Shown one piece after another: positions 37,269 to 49,100 of a DNA stretch of 64,000 nucleotides. How positions within the stretch are numbered: the first letter of the stretch is position 1; every line of letters starts with the position of its first letter. Location: contig NC_030383.2 in the NCBI RefSeq assembly GCF_001625215.2, forward strand, positions 56,720,949-56,784,948, in the 5' to 3' direction. The position numbers and the translations under genes were made by a program. Source of the stretch: Daucus carota subsp. sativus (Eukaryota; Streptophyta; Magnoliopsida; Apiales; Apiaceae). The notes under the pieces are model-generated. The model saw only the letters and a list, made by a program, of their open reading frames with translations, did no database searches and was not told where the DNA came from.

Positions 37269-38041
37269 TCATGGTCTGGCTAACCTGTTGTGAATTGTAT
37301 TCGATTGATGTTAAAAGATTATAATGTATTAATAAATAGTTTGAATTTTTTTTTTTTTTTTGAAACCAAATAGTTTGAAATTTTAAATTTTGTTTTTAAT
37401 TTAAATTCTAAATTAAGTATGACTCCAATCATCTGACAAGAAAACGTAGGACTCCCATCAAGTATAATGCAGCTGAAGAAGATATCATGCGGTTGATATG
37501 AGGATGTCTGTGTTGGTTCTTAAATCCGGATTTCAAATTATTTTTAATTTTAAATCAGAAAATGTCTATTTATTTTAAACAAGAAATTTCAAAATTGAAA
37601 CTGATATTTCATTTGATTTCGTGTATCAATGTTACAGAACTTTTATCGTCTAAATTTTGGTGAATTACCGGAGCATCCCAACGTTCAAATCCGTGTGAAT
37701 TTGAAATTCTCGGTATCTTTTATTCGGAATCATCTACGCTTCAAAAATCTCATGTCGGATATTACTTAGAAATGTCATCCAACTTTTTAATTTTTAAAAT
37801 CTAAAAAGTAGTACAGTATTACTATCGCCAGATTACAATATTACGTAATATCTCAAATTCGAATAAAATATTTAAACTCTATATTATCCAAAAATTCTTA
37901 CTTGGCATCTCCAGTTTTATATTCTGTATAATCGTCTATGTGACTATGTCCAACCAGTAAATTCCTACAACACCTAGCAGTTTCACTTTCTACGTGCTAT
38001 TAAAAACAGCAATCTCTAATTCTCCATCACAATTCACAGCA
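37269..38041 (+). other. Spacer between the tandem UGT copies
   Basis: 773 bp holding the first UGT's 3' region, a tiny T-run insertion at 37334-37379 and the second UGT's upstream DNA. No other coding signal. The two spacers flanking the UGTs are not obviously similar. Confidence 0.5.
37334..37379 (-). mobile_element. 22-nt T-run insertion with 12-bp target duplication
   Basis: AAATAGTTTGAA occurs at 37334-37345 and 37368-37379, separated by a T-run plus GAAACC (37346-37367). On the minus strand the insert reads GGTTTC-A(n), like a LINE/SINE 3' terminus. It lies within about 110 bp of the UGT stop codon and so probably inside or next to its 3' UTR. Confidence 0.65.
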
Positions 38042-39524
38042 ATGGATTCACAGTTACAGCAGCTTCACTTTGTTATGGTCCCTTTCTTGGGTCCAGGCCA
38101 CATTATCCCCATGATAGACATGGCCATTTTGCTGGCACAACGCAACGTTATTGTCACAATTGTCACCACCCCTCACATCTCTCCGTTTTGGCTCTGCCCT
38201 CGAGAGGGCCATCGAGTCAGGACAGCAGATTAACCTTCTTCAAGTCCAGTTTCCGTCTCTCCAAGTTGGTTTGCCTAAGGGACTTGAAAGCATCGACGAA
38301 CTGCTCTCGCATAAGGACTTTGTTGCTAAATTCTTTTCTGGAATCCAAATGTTGCAGGAGCCGGTTGAAAAGGTTCTGGCAGAGGCAAGGCCTAGGCCGA
38401 GCTGCATTCTGTCTGATAAGCACGTGTTCTGGACCGCGAAAACTGCAGAGAAGTTTGGGATTCCCTGGATTATTTTTGATGGAATGAGTTGTTTTACGCA
38501 GGTATGCACAGAGTTGTTGCTTGCTTCGAAAGTGCATGAGAGTGTTTGTGGCTCCGAGTCCTTCGTTGTTCCTGGCTTGCCTGATCCTATTGAGTTTACC
38601 AGAGCTCAGCTGCCGCGTTTTGTTGATGCAGGTTCAGAATCACCTTCTGTGGTAGGCCTTCTCAAAAAAATAAGAGAAATTGAAATTGGAGCATATGGGA
38701 TTGTAATTAACAGCTTTGAGGAATTGGAAAAAGACTATGTTAAGGAGTTTAAGAAGATGAAAAATGATAGAGTTTGGTGTGTTGGTCCTCTATCTTCTCG
38801 CAACAGAGATAGGTTAGATATGGCTCAGAGAGGAAACAATGCCAGCATTGTTCAGTCCAGGTGCTTGGAATGGCTTGATATTCAAGAACCAGGCTCTGTA
38901 ATCTATGCATGCCTCGGAAGCCTGAGTAGTCTTGCACGTGAGCAGCTGATTGAGCTTGCTTTAGGCCTGGAGGCATCGGGACATCCATTTGTGTGGGTAG
39001 TAAGAGCTGGAAGTAAACAAGAGGAAATAGAGAAATGGATTGTGGAAGATGGACTTGAGGAAAGAGTACAAGGGAGAGGCCTTTTGGTCCGAGGCTGGGC
39101 GCCTCAAGTTCTAATTCTGTCACACTCTGCAATTGGTGGATTCTTGACACATTGTGGCTGGAACTCAACAATTGAAGGGATATGTGCTGGAGTTCCACTG
39201 ATCACATGGCCATTGTTTTCGGAACAGTTTTTTAATGAGAAGTTAGTGGTGCAAATTGTAGGGACTGGTGTGAGTGTTGGTAGTAAGACTGTTGTGCAGT
39301 TGGGTGAGGAAGAGAAGGCTGGAGTGAATGTCAAGAGAGAAGATGTTGAAAGGGCAATAAAGTGTATAATGTGTCAAGGAGAAGAGGGTGAGACTAGAAG
39401 AAGAAAAGCAAAGGAGTTTGGAGAGAAAGCAACCAAGGCAGTTGAAGAAGGTGGATCTTCATACTTCAATGTGACATTGCTAATTGAAGACATCATGAAA
39501 CAAGCAAATTATCAAATGTTTTGA
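38042..39524 (+). pseudogene. Second UGT73C-like glycosyltransferase, frameshifted
   Basis: Tandem duplicate of the upstream UGT, very similar throughout, with an identical start context ([10 protein letters not shown]). The first frame has an N-terminal His-containing [19 protein letters not shown], then leaves frame just after VTTPH at about 38173-38185. There the other copy has CACAATGCTGTGCGTTTTGG and this copy has CACATCTCTCCGTTTTGG, two bases shorter. The first frame stops at 38231-38233 after 63 codons. The remainder ([12 protein letters not shown] onward to 39524) is open in another frame, with a complete PSPG box (WAPQVLILSHSAIGG...) and the same C-terminal region. So there is one lesion in an otherwise intact gene: a young pseudogene, an allele, or a sequencing error. 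AATAAA occurs near 39637. Confidence 0.88.
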
Positions 39525-39900
39525 AACTGAGGATTATGAAACAAAAAAATTGTCTTTAAACTGCGGACTATGTCACAAGAAAATGATCATTTGCTAGAAA
39601 GCCAAGCCATACTCCAGGTTATTTGCTTGTTTAGTAATAAAAAATTTCCATTAGAAACAAGAGGGTAAATTTTAAGTTATCTGGTTACCTTGATATATTC
39701 TCTTCTCTTTATTATCGATTACAAGGTTGCCCATCTTATGATAAGAGTTCTCCTCCATGCATAGTGTTAGAGACCATCTTGTATGACTCATTTTTCTGTT
39801 AATGAACTTTTCTTCACTCGCAAAAATAAATTTGAAATATTTAAGTTATAAAATATTGAGTAGACAGAAAATGAGTTTTGTCGCAAGATTTAGAATTTGT
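39525..39900. other. Downstream of the second UGT
   Basis: 376 bp of 3' flank up to the TRIM element; the last five bases, TTTGT at 39896-39900, are that element's target duplication. Confidence 0.6.
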
Positions 39901-39987
39901 TGTTGAAATATGATCCTGGTAAGCCCTCCACTTTACACCTTGAGGTTTTAGGAGAATTGAGATTTTAGGAGAATTGGTCACTTAACA

Positions 39988-39999
39988 TGGTATCAGAGC
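39988..39999 (+). promoter_or_regulatory. Primer-binding site of the TRIM element
   Basis: TGGTATCAGAGC directly follows the 5' LTR. It is the standard complement to the 3' end of plant initiator methionine tRNA and would prime minus-strand cDNA synthesis. Confidence 0.92.
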
Positions 40000-40039
40000 T
40001 TAGACTCGCGGGAGATTCGAGTTCGACTCCTTGTGACCC

Positions 40040-40570
40040 CCAATATTCTCAAAATTTATTAAGGACACGAAGGCAAGTTATGCTCCAAAAAGATGGGTGC
40101 CCGTGATCCACTCTCGACCCATAAATGGGTTCGACTCCCTATGACCCCCAATATTCTCAGAATTTATTAAGGACACGAATGCCCGTGATCCACTCTCGAC
40201 CTGTGACCCCCAATATTCTCAGAATTTATTAAGGTCGACTCCTTGTGACCCCCAATATTCTCAGAATTTATTAAGGACACGAAGGCAAGTTATGCCCCAA
40301 AAAGATGGGTGCCCGTGATCCACTCTCGACCCATAAATGGGTTCGACTCCCTGTGACCCCAATATTCTCAGAATTTATTAAGGACACGAATGCCCGTGAT
40401 CCACTCTCGACCTGTGACCCCCAATATTCTCAGAATTTATTAAGGACACGAAGGCAAGTTATGCCCCAAAAAGACGGGTGCCCGTGATCCACTCTCATCA
40501 GTGATCCACTCTCGACCCATAAATGGGTTCGACTCCCTGTGACCCCCAATATTCTCAGAATTTATTAAGG
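40040..40570 (+). repeat. Amplified internal repeat array of the TRIM
   Basis: The 20-nt core AATATTCTCAGAATTTATTA recurs seven times (first copy with one difference), separated by alternating blocks: AAGGCAAGTTATGC...AAAAAGAYGGGTGCC, CCCGTGATCCACTCTCGACC and CATAAATGGGTTCGACTCC. A higher-order unit of about 212 bp is repeated. The array spans nearly the entire interior of the element. Confidence 0.85.
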
Positions 40571-40621
40571 ACTCCTCCTAACACCTTGAGGTTTTAGGAG
40601 AATTGGTCACTTAACATTTGT

Positions 40622-41000
40622 TAAATTTAATTTTCAGAATGCAATTATAAATTTATAATATAAATATAAAATTTGACTTGCTTGTAAACTTTATCAAATA
40701 TACAATCTCAACGATATAATTACTATACTCGCTTAAAATATCATTGATCAATTACCATACATATACGAAAAAATTAATGTACTTACGTACAATCCTTTTA
40801 TTAATTAAGACATTCGCATTTCAAGACAGAAAATTAACAGAAACTCAATAATTAATACAAAAGATTTCAATTGTCTTAATCATGTGATAAAAATGATATA
40901 AAATCAAAATAATAAAGGACTAAATAATTTAAAATGTAAAGTATAGATTTACTTTAAAAATGGAGTCAAAAACACGTCTGATATTCATTCTTCAACATAT
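40622..41000. other. AT-rich DNA upstream of the NAP1-like gene
   Basis: No coding or repeat structure recognised between the TRIM element and the putative TATA box at 41001. Confidence 0.5.
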
Positions 41001-41008
41001 TATATAAA
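41001..41008 (+). promoter_or_regulatory. TATA box of the NAP1-like gene
   Basis: TATATAAA lies 82 nt upstream of the proposed start codon, placing transcription start near 41030-41040. Motif and spacing only. Confidence 0.5.
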
Positions 41009-41089
41009 CTTAAAAATACTCACAACTTTACATTCTATTAATTAGAGAAAACATATTTGATGACAAATAGTAAGAGCAGCTCCTTCAAT

Positions 41090-43719
41090 ATGTCTGATGT
41101 GAAGGCCGGTAAACGTTAAAATTATAATATTGTCTATTATATTTTTATGTACTTAGATGTTATAGAAGTCATATTTCGATATTTTATTATACTGTTTTGG
41201 TCATGTGTAGCTTTGCTTATCAACGGCGAAGCTGGCAAGGTGAGTAATTTTTTTTTTATGACATAGGTATCTGTTTTGGATATTTGTTGGTGAGCAGTAA
41301 TTACATTAATATTTTATTTCAGGATTCACTCAAAAATGAACTTGATAATCTCCCTCCTCAGGTGATGAAACGTGTTGAGACACTCAAGCAAATCCAGGTA
41401 ATTATTAATCAATTCCATAAATACCTGTTGTATAATGTATATGTTGGTATGAGCACACAAATTTTAACATTTGTTATAGATCATGTTATAATATTTGTTG
41501 TGTAATATTCATATCAACTTGAACACACATTTGTGTAATTCTAAAATGATAACGTTCATCACTAACCCCTATTTACCTATCAAAATTTAAAATCTTATAT
41601 TTTAACAAATTTCATGGCTACACATTCATGTATACTTTTATTTTTAATATTAGACCTCGATTCATCTATGCTTATAATAGTTGTATAAATATGAAAAAAA
41701 TTAAATTTGACTTGATTGTTGATAATTTAAAATCTTGTATATTATTTTATTCCAAATATCTTTAAATTTCTAACTACATTTTTAATAACAAAAGTCATGT
41801 ATTTTATATTATGACATATCCACAAATTATTTTTATGTAATAAGAAATTAAGAAATATGTTGTTCCCTTCATTACAACGCATTTTATATCAATTTGATTT
41901 TTACAAGTGCTATGAAGGTCAATATTTTGAACTTTTTTATCAAGATAATTTGAAATTTTCAATCATGTTTACTTTATATTATAACTTATTCACATTTCAA
42001 CTTTGTTTTAAATACTACATAAACAAAAATTTGTACAGAGTTAGGCATTTTAATACATTCTTTATTTACAGAGTCAACAAGATGAGCTATATGCAAAATT
42101 TTTGGAAGAGAAAGCAGTACTTGAGATCAAGTATCAGAAAATGTATGAACCACTTTATTCCAAGGTAAATTAAGTTATAAAATTATTTATCAAACTTCCA
42201 AGACCCTTCCACCGGCTCCACTCTTCACTATAATGGAATATGTTTAATTGTCAATAAATGTGTCATATTCTAAATTTTATCTAATTGCTTGCAGAGATAT
42301 GATATCATTAATGGTGTCATTGAAGTTGAAGAGGTTACTGAAAATGATGCTGGTAAAAATTTTGTTATCCAGTATCAACTTCAGAGTTGCTAGTGTTTAT
42401 GTGTCATTTTGACGTTGATATTTTACACTTACCCAGTCAAAGGCATTCCCAATTTTTGGCTCACTGCAATAAAAAATAATGAGATTATTAGTATGGAGGT
42501 TAGTAAGGATATCATATTTTTTATTTGATTTTTTATGATATAGCAATTTAAATGAAAAATATTTGCTTTCATCATTTTAATCGAAGCAGCTTACGGAACG
42601 TGACGAAGGAGCCCTTATACATCTCAAAGACATCAAATATAGCAAGTTAGATGATATAAAAGGGTTTAAACTTGAATTTTTCTTTGATCCAAATCCGTAC
42701 TTCAAGAACTCAATTTTGACAAAAATATATCACTTGATTGACGAAGAGGAGCCGATTTTAGATAAAGCTATCGGGTAAAATGTTTTATTTATCTGATTAC
42801 TTCTTTCTCAATATGTTATTGTATTTCCATCAAAAATTAACATGTTGACACTTTTATTTTGTAGAACAAAAATAGAATGGTATCCTGGGAAATGTTTAAC
42901 CAAGAAGATTCTTAAGAAGAAATCAAAAAAGGGTTGCAAGGATGCTATGCCGGTTATCAAGACTGAAAAGTGTGAAAGTTTTTTTAACTTTTTTGATCCA
43001 CCCAAAATTCTTAAGAGTGATGAAATTGATGAGGATACTGTAAGTCAAACACGACTATTATGGATATATTTAAGTAATTACGAATATAATTTTCTATTTG
43101 GTTATCTTTTTATGTTTTGAGCAGGCTGAAGAGTTTCAGTATTCGTTAGATTATGATTATGAAGTTGGGTAAGTTTTTATTTAGTATAATATTTTAGTTT
43201 TTTTTTCTAATTTTATTATCATATTTTGAAATGTAAAACATCTTATTTATGAAATCGACAATTAAATTAATTTGTAAAACTTTAACATTGAAACTTGTTT
43301 CAATGATAGGAAAAAATTCACTTAATTTTCATTTGAAAATTATATATTTTGTGTTATAGAGAAACCATTCGCGACAAACTTATCCCACAAGCAGTTTTGT
43401 GGTTTACGGGCGAAGCTGATCAAGAATCGTATGGAGATTATTTTGTTGATGATAACAATGATAATGAAGTTCATGACATTGTCTTAGAAGGTGATGAAAA
43501 AGATGGTGACGATGATGAGTATGAGGAGGTGGACGAGATTGATGATGAAGATGACATTTGTGACAAATCCTTGGAGGAGGTACGGTACTTGTGAAATTTG
43601 TATACTTAAAATTTTCATGATTTATTGGACTATAGATATATTTATTCCTATTTAATTTCAAAATTAATATTCTAATATGTGTATATTTGAATTTGAAATA
43701 GGAAAATGGAGCTGCCTAA
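41090..43719 (+). CDS. NAP1: Nucleosome assembly protein 1-like histone chaperone
   Basis: Eleven exons: 41090-41108, 41211-41239, 41323-41397, 42072-42164, 42295-42352, 42437-42498, 42590-42774, 42865-43039, 43125-43168, 43360-43579, 43702-43719. All GT-AG with continuous phase; 325 aa. NAP1 proteins bind H2A-H2B and help load and remove histones. Recognisable segments are the N-terminal coiled coil ([32 protein letters not shown]), [62 protein letters not shown] and [12 protein letters not shown] long Asp/Glu run in exon 10 is the histone-binding acidic tail. The protein ends ENGAA, without the basic segment and CKQQ prenylation box of canonical plant NAP1, and is shorter (about 370 aa is usual). 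The first two tiny exons (19 and 29 nt) rest on phase and splice sites only. Confidence 0.85.
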
Positions 43720-44765
43720 GTAAGGAGAATGTTCACCACCTTTATAATAAAAGGCATTTGAGTTTCAGAATTGGTAGATCAACATAAAGATCTTTAATAA
43801 ACACGTCATTTGAAGAATATGATGATCCATGGATGATGATGATTAATAAGTGTAACATTATTTTTTTAGTAATTGTTAAGCTCATTACACTCCCAAATTA
43901 TCTAATAATATTGCAGTTCACTTTGACAATTTCTTAGTTTTTCTCCATTTTTTTTATGTTTGAGAATTATTTCTTATTTTTTCTCCGTTTTTTATGTTTG
44001 AGAATGTGTCGAAGTAGCCATTCTACTTGTGAGGTTATAAGTGCAACATGATATGTTGTTCCATTTCAATTTATCAAATTTGTTTTATGATTATAAATAT
44101 ATTTTGTAAGTTATGCTTGTGAAGAGTGATTTTATTAGAGCAATATCAAGAAACATATAATCATAAAATTGATTAACATACACAATTTTATTCACTCACG
44201 ATCTATTCATAAAACACAAAATAAACACAATATATAAAAAAAATCTAGAGCTAAAAAAAGTGTTCAAAAGCGATGACAAATCCACCAAAACAAATCCACA
44301 CAAACAGATCTAAACAAATATACACAAAAATATCGAACAAAAAAATAGATTAAAAAAAACTTATATGCAATTTGCACTCCTTTTGATTTTGGATGAACGT
44401 ATTATTTTACACCTAATACTTTCAGTACAAACACTTTGCATCCCTTAACTATTTTACCCACTACATTACGAACCCTTTGTAGCGTTCTACTTCTAAACGC
44501 CAGATCGTTTAGTGTTTGGAGTGATTTTCAACTCTAAAAGCAACACGATCTAGCGTTTTCTTTCCAAAATTGAAATGATAGACTATCAAATGTTAATAAA
44601 TGATATTTGGTACTATTTTTTCTAACTTTGCTGTTTTGGGCATTAGTTTTAAATTTTATGACATATGAGGCTTTTTTAATAATTTGTGGCCTCAAGAAAG
44701 ATGATAATAATTCAAAAATATCTTTCATTCTTGAACATAGAGCAACTTTTAAGGTAAATAATGTA
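43720..44765. other. NAP1-like 3' flank and gene-free DNA
   Basis: Contains a duplicated phrase TTATGTTTGAGAAT near 43955-44003 and AT-rich sequence. No gene. The frames at 44534-44792 cover no known domain. Confidence 0.5.
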
Positions 44766-45311
44766 GGGGTTAATTATCAAGTTGGTCACTGAAGTGGGCT
44801 TAATGTATCAAGTTGGTCACTGAACTCAAAACAGTATCAAGATGGTCACTGAAGTGACCATAAATATCAAACAAGTACCTTAAAATATAAGTTCAAGCAG
44901 TAAAAATATTATTTATAAAGTTTTACACATTATTTTTGAATGTTACCACAACCAACAAAAAGGTTATGACTTCTAATATTTATGATAATATATTTAGATT
45001 TTATCAAGTTTATTTATTATTTATCTTTAATTAAAACAAAAAAATAATTATATAATAAAATATAAATAATAAATAAACTTGATAAAATATAAATATATTA
45101 TTTTAAATACCAGAAGTCATAACTTTTTATTTGGTTTTGGTAACATTCAAAAATAATGTGTAAAAATTTATAAATAATATTTTTACTTGTTGAACTTATA
45201 TTTCAAGGTACTTGTTTGATATTTATGGCAACTTCAGTGACCATTTTGATACTGTTTTAAGTTCAGTGACCAATTTGATACATTAAGCCCACTTCAGTGA
45301 CCAACTAGACC
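44766..45311. mobile_element. Palindromic Mutator-like MITE, copy 1
   Basis: Long inverted arms of about 250 bp. The left arm contains AAGTTGGTCACTGAAGTGGG and AAAATATTATTTATAAAG; the right arm carries the same in reverse with few differences. The whole can fold on itself. The outermost right end does not match the left GGTTAATTATC end, and no target duplication was found, so the right end is probably lost. Non-coding. Confidence 0.65.
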
Positions 45312-45333
45312 ATTTTTTTAACTAATTAATTTT

Positions 45334-45861
45334 GGGTTAATAATCAAGTGAGTTATCAAAATGGGCTCCATATATCAAGTTAGTCACCGAATTCAAAACG
45401 GTCTCAAATGACCAAAGTCAATGAGAAGTATTTGTAAATATGACTTCAAAGAGTAAAAATATTATTTATAGATGTTTACACATTATTCTTGAATGTTACC
45501 ACAGCTAAGTATAAGGTTATGACTTCTAGTATTTATGATAATATATTTAAATTTTATCAAGTTTATTTTTAATTTATCTTTTATCATATAGCTATTTTTT
45601 TGTTTTAATTAAAAATAAATAGTATATAAACTAGATAAAATCTAAAGATATATCATCATAAATATTAGAAGTTATAATCTTGTACTTAGTATGATAACTT
45701 TCACGAATAATGGGTAAACCATTATAAATATTATTTTTACTTCATGTACTCATTTTTAGATCGTATACATGTAACGGACTGAGGTGACTGATTTAATACT
45801 TTTTTAAATTCGATGACCAACTTAATCTATGGTGTTCATTTGATAACTCACTTGATTACCC
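45334..45861. mobile_element. Palindromic Mutator-like MITE, copy 2
   Basis: Begins GGGTTAATAATCAAGTGAGT and the reverse complement of its end begins GGGTAATCAAGTGAGTTATC. It is flanked by AATTAATTTT on both sides (45324-45333 and 45862-45871), consistent with the 9-bp Mutator duplication plus one chance base. It shares the long-arm internal sequence with copy 1 just upstream but is more diverged. 528 bp, non-coding. Confidence 0.75.
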
Positions 45862-45989
45862 AATTAATTTTTATACACAATTTGTGTTCAAAACAATAAC
45901 TTTGGAGTTTTTCAAAAAAAAAGAAAAGAAAAGTTATGCAGTTCGTCTAAAAAAGAAGGAAAGTGGGTTAAAAGGGAGGGAAACCCCTT

Positions 45990-45998
45990 AAACCCTAA
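45990..45998 (+). promoter_or_regulatory. Telo box upstream of RECA2-like gene
   Basis: AAACCCTAA, the plant telo-box motif found in promoters of genes active in dividing cells, about 190 nt upstream of the start codon and about 40 nt upstream of the TATA-like element. Confidence 0.5.
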
Positions 45999-46038
45999 TC
46001 ACAAAACCCCTCTGTCTCTCTCTCTTTCTCAATTACTC

Positions 46039-46045
46039 TATAAAT
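46039..46045 (+). promoter_or_regulatory. TATA-like element of RECA2-like gene
   Basis: TATAAAT after a CT-rich stretch, about 140 nt upstream of the ATG. A start site near 46070 is inferred. Confidence 0.45.
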
Positions 46046-46183
46046 CTTCTCTATATATGTACCAAACAGACACACACACGTTCTTATGCCCAAGTTTATT
46101 TTTTATCATAATCTTGTTGATGTGATTATTGAGCTGGGATCTGGCTATTGCGCGCACACACACGTAGTTGCAACTTACCCATA

Positions 46184-49100
46184 ATGAATTTTGCAAGCAG
46201 GCTTATTCGAACAGCTTCGTTCCTCAAACACCCACTTTTGTCTTCTCAGGTATCTTTTCTGCAAACCCATCTTTTTTTCTTGCTATTTATTGCCTCAAAT
46301 TTGTATTTTTGTGATTGAGAAGAGTATAAAGCTAGAATTTTTAGCTCTGTTTCTTGCATTTATGATTTTCTCTTTTCGGGTTTTATGGCTAGACTTTTTG
46401 GTTTTGTTTCTTGCATTTGTATGCTATTTTTGCATTTGTTGTTGGTTATTTTTTTTATCGACATCGGAATGATTTATTTAGGGTAGTCTAGTGGATGTTT
46501 TGTTTTAATATTTTGACATATCGATGTGTTATTGACTAATTAGTGGCTATAATAGTTTAAAGAACCCTTTGATTGTGTGACTGATGGGGATTTTTTTTTA
46601 TTACTTGTGTGTTGTAATTCCTTCGATGTTGAACTACTTTGGTGATTATGCTATGCTCCGGGCTTATTGTGTTTGAGGACTGGTTGATGCTTCTAAAAAG
46701 GGTTATGAGTGTTTAGAGCCAATACTTCAGGAACATGTGTTGGTTTTTAGGAGAAGAACTGTGATTTTAGTTATGTAAAGTAAAACTCTAGTTTAGCACT
46801 AGCTAAAGAGAAACACTCAAATGTACTTAATAAGATTTGGTAAGTCTTTAAATGCTGCAGCTTTATCTTATCTCAACTTACAACAAAGAAAGGGTGGCAA
46901 GTCACAGTTGGCCAATATATTGATGAGATTCTTTTGAACTTGCTGCTGTGCAGGGTATGCGAAAAGGGGTTTTAGGAACAGCCTCACAACTAAGCAACTT
47001 CTCTTCTAGAGGTGATATAGTTATTTGTGTAAGCATTAAATTGCTTTGACCTGTACTCTCTAGTTTAAATTGACGTGTATGATATATATTTGTGTGTATG
47101 AGAGTGGCATACTTATTTCTTGTTAGTGTGGCATATCTCTGTATTTTGTAAGTGTATACCTGTGCTTTTTAGCACTTGACTTGCAGATTAGCCAGTTTAA
47201 GGAGTAAGCAAATTAATGTTGCTTGATGACATTTAGCAAAAGAAATAAAATGTAGCACAATAAAATAAAATGTAGCACAATGATACTTGGGGTAAGTAGC
47301 AAGTTACAACAGCACTTCTATTAAAGAAAAACGTTAAGGAAACTGAACTGGCAATATTGGATCGACTGTAATGTCAACATAAGTACCAACATTGGTGAAT
47401 TGCTTGGACGCACTTATGTACTAATTCTATACTGGATCTATAATTTGCAATTTTAATATTCTTCTTATACACCTACACTTTCGCCCAGACTTGTGTAATT
47501 TTGTATATATGTAATGGAATGTACTTGAAAGCTTGTTACCTCTAAGTAGCTTTAATGCATTGATTTTTGTTTGATCTCTCTCTTTTTTGTATGTAAACTC
47601 AAACCCTCCGTCCCTTTTTAGTTGTCATCTTTGGTATTGTGCCGGTCAAATTGACCAAAGTTTGACTGAAATTTATTGATATTTATCAATTGAAAAAATA
47701 AAAAAAAATATGTCACCGGAAATAACTTTTAATCAACTTTAAGATGTAATTTTCAGTTTCTTAAAATAATGAAAGAGTGACTTATAATCTTTGGTCAAAA
47801 GTTAGTCAATTTGACCAACAAAAATAGAAATGTGACAACTAAAAAGGGACGGAGGGAGTACCATACAAGTCCTTACTGGCAGTTTATTATATGTTAGTAT
47901 TAAGACAACTCATTTCACTGCTTGTAATATGCAGATGGATGAGTTGCTTGCTTTGTCATACCCAATTGCATCACTATCCATGATAACTATATCTAACTCT
48001 TAATGAAGGTAAAAGGAAAGCAAAATCAGATGAAAGTGACTCGGGAGAAGAAAATATGTCGAAGAAAGATCTGGCACTAAAGCAAGCTTTGGATCAGATT
48101 ACTACTTCATTTGGGAAAGGGTCCATCATGTGGCTTGGTCGTTCCGTCTCTCCTAAGGAAGTTCCAGTAATTTCTACAGGATCTTTCACCTTGGATTTGG
48201 CACTGGGTATTGGTGGTTTTCCAAAGGTTAGCATATATTAAAGCTACTGAAATTATCTGGCGTCTGAAAACATCTGGCCGAATTCATAGAATCTAGAATG
48301 TTAATTATATCCAAACATTTTTTTCCATCTTTCTTCAGTTCTTCAATATGTTATTTGTTGTATCTACTACTTGAAGGAGAGTGGATTGAACACGCTGTTC
48401 CTTCCTTAATTTTCATTTCCCCTACTTTTTGATAGAAATTTCCTGGTTTTTCTTGTAGATATTGTTGAACTGTTACCAGTGGATGTCATATTTTTTGTTT
48501 ACTTTTATTCATTTGTTTATTATGAACTGTTTGACATTGTTGAATATGAAATATCTGCCTATGATAGGTAAAGTGCCTCAATTAAGTTGCAATATTATAT
48601 TTGGTGTGTGTTTTTGTTTGGGAGTGGAATATAGAATACAGGTTTTTCGGGAGGTTATATGGTGCTAATCCTGGTTGCATTTGTAATGTCCAATGGGTTA
48701 CTGCAGGGACGTGTTGTTGAGATTTTTGGTCCAGAGGCTTCTGGAAAGACTACTCTTGCCCTACATGTTATAGCAGAGGCACAGAAGCAAGGAGGTTTCT
48801 CTCCATTCGTGATATCATGATATTTCCTTGATGATCTTTTCTATTTTACATTTCACATTGTACTTGATATTTTGTTTAGGATACTGTGTTTTTGTTGATG
48901 CTGAGCATGCTCTTGATCCGGCATTAGCCAAGGCTATTGGGGTAAATACCGAAAATTTGCTTCTATCACAACCAGATTGTGGGGAACAAGCCCTTAGTCT
49001 TGTGGATACCATAATTCGCAGCGGTTCGGTTGATGTTGTTGTCGTGGACAGTGTAAGGAACTTTTACTGACCGATTCATATGGTCTTGCCTAATTGAATT

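Larger units (their letters stand above)
39901..40616 (+). mobile_element. TRIM-type miniature LTR retroelement with expanded interior
   Basis: The 5' LTR is 39901-39987 (87 bp), starting TGTTGAAATA and ending ACTTAACA. It is followed at once by the tRNA-iMet-complementary primer site. The 3' LTR is a shortened copy ending at 40616 with the same GGAGAATTGGTCACTTAACA. A perfect 5-bp target duplication TTTGT flanks the whole (39896-39900 and 40617-40621). The interior codes for nothing and is made of repeated blocks. Size, lack of genes and intact cis signals define a TRIM, moved by proteins supplied from elsewhere. Confidence 0.88.

Noticed and set aside
35811..39334. Many antisense frames over both UGT genes
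   Set aside because: Mirror frames of long, GC-richer coding sequence; they end where the UGT coding sequence ends and share no homology of their own.
40040..40570. Regularly spaced direct repeats that could be mistaken for a CRISPR array
   Set aside because: Spacers are themselves repeated, spacing is irregular, and LTRs, primer site and target duplication identify a TRIM element in a plant nuclear genome.
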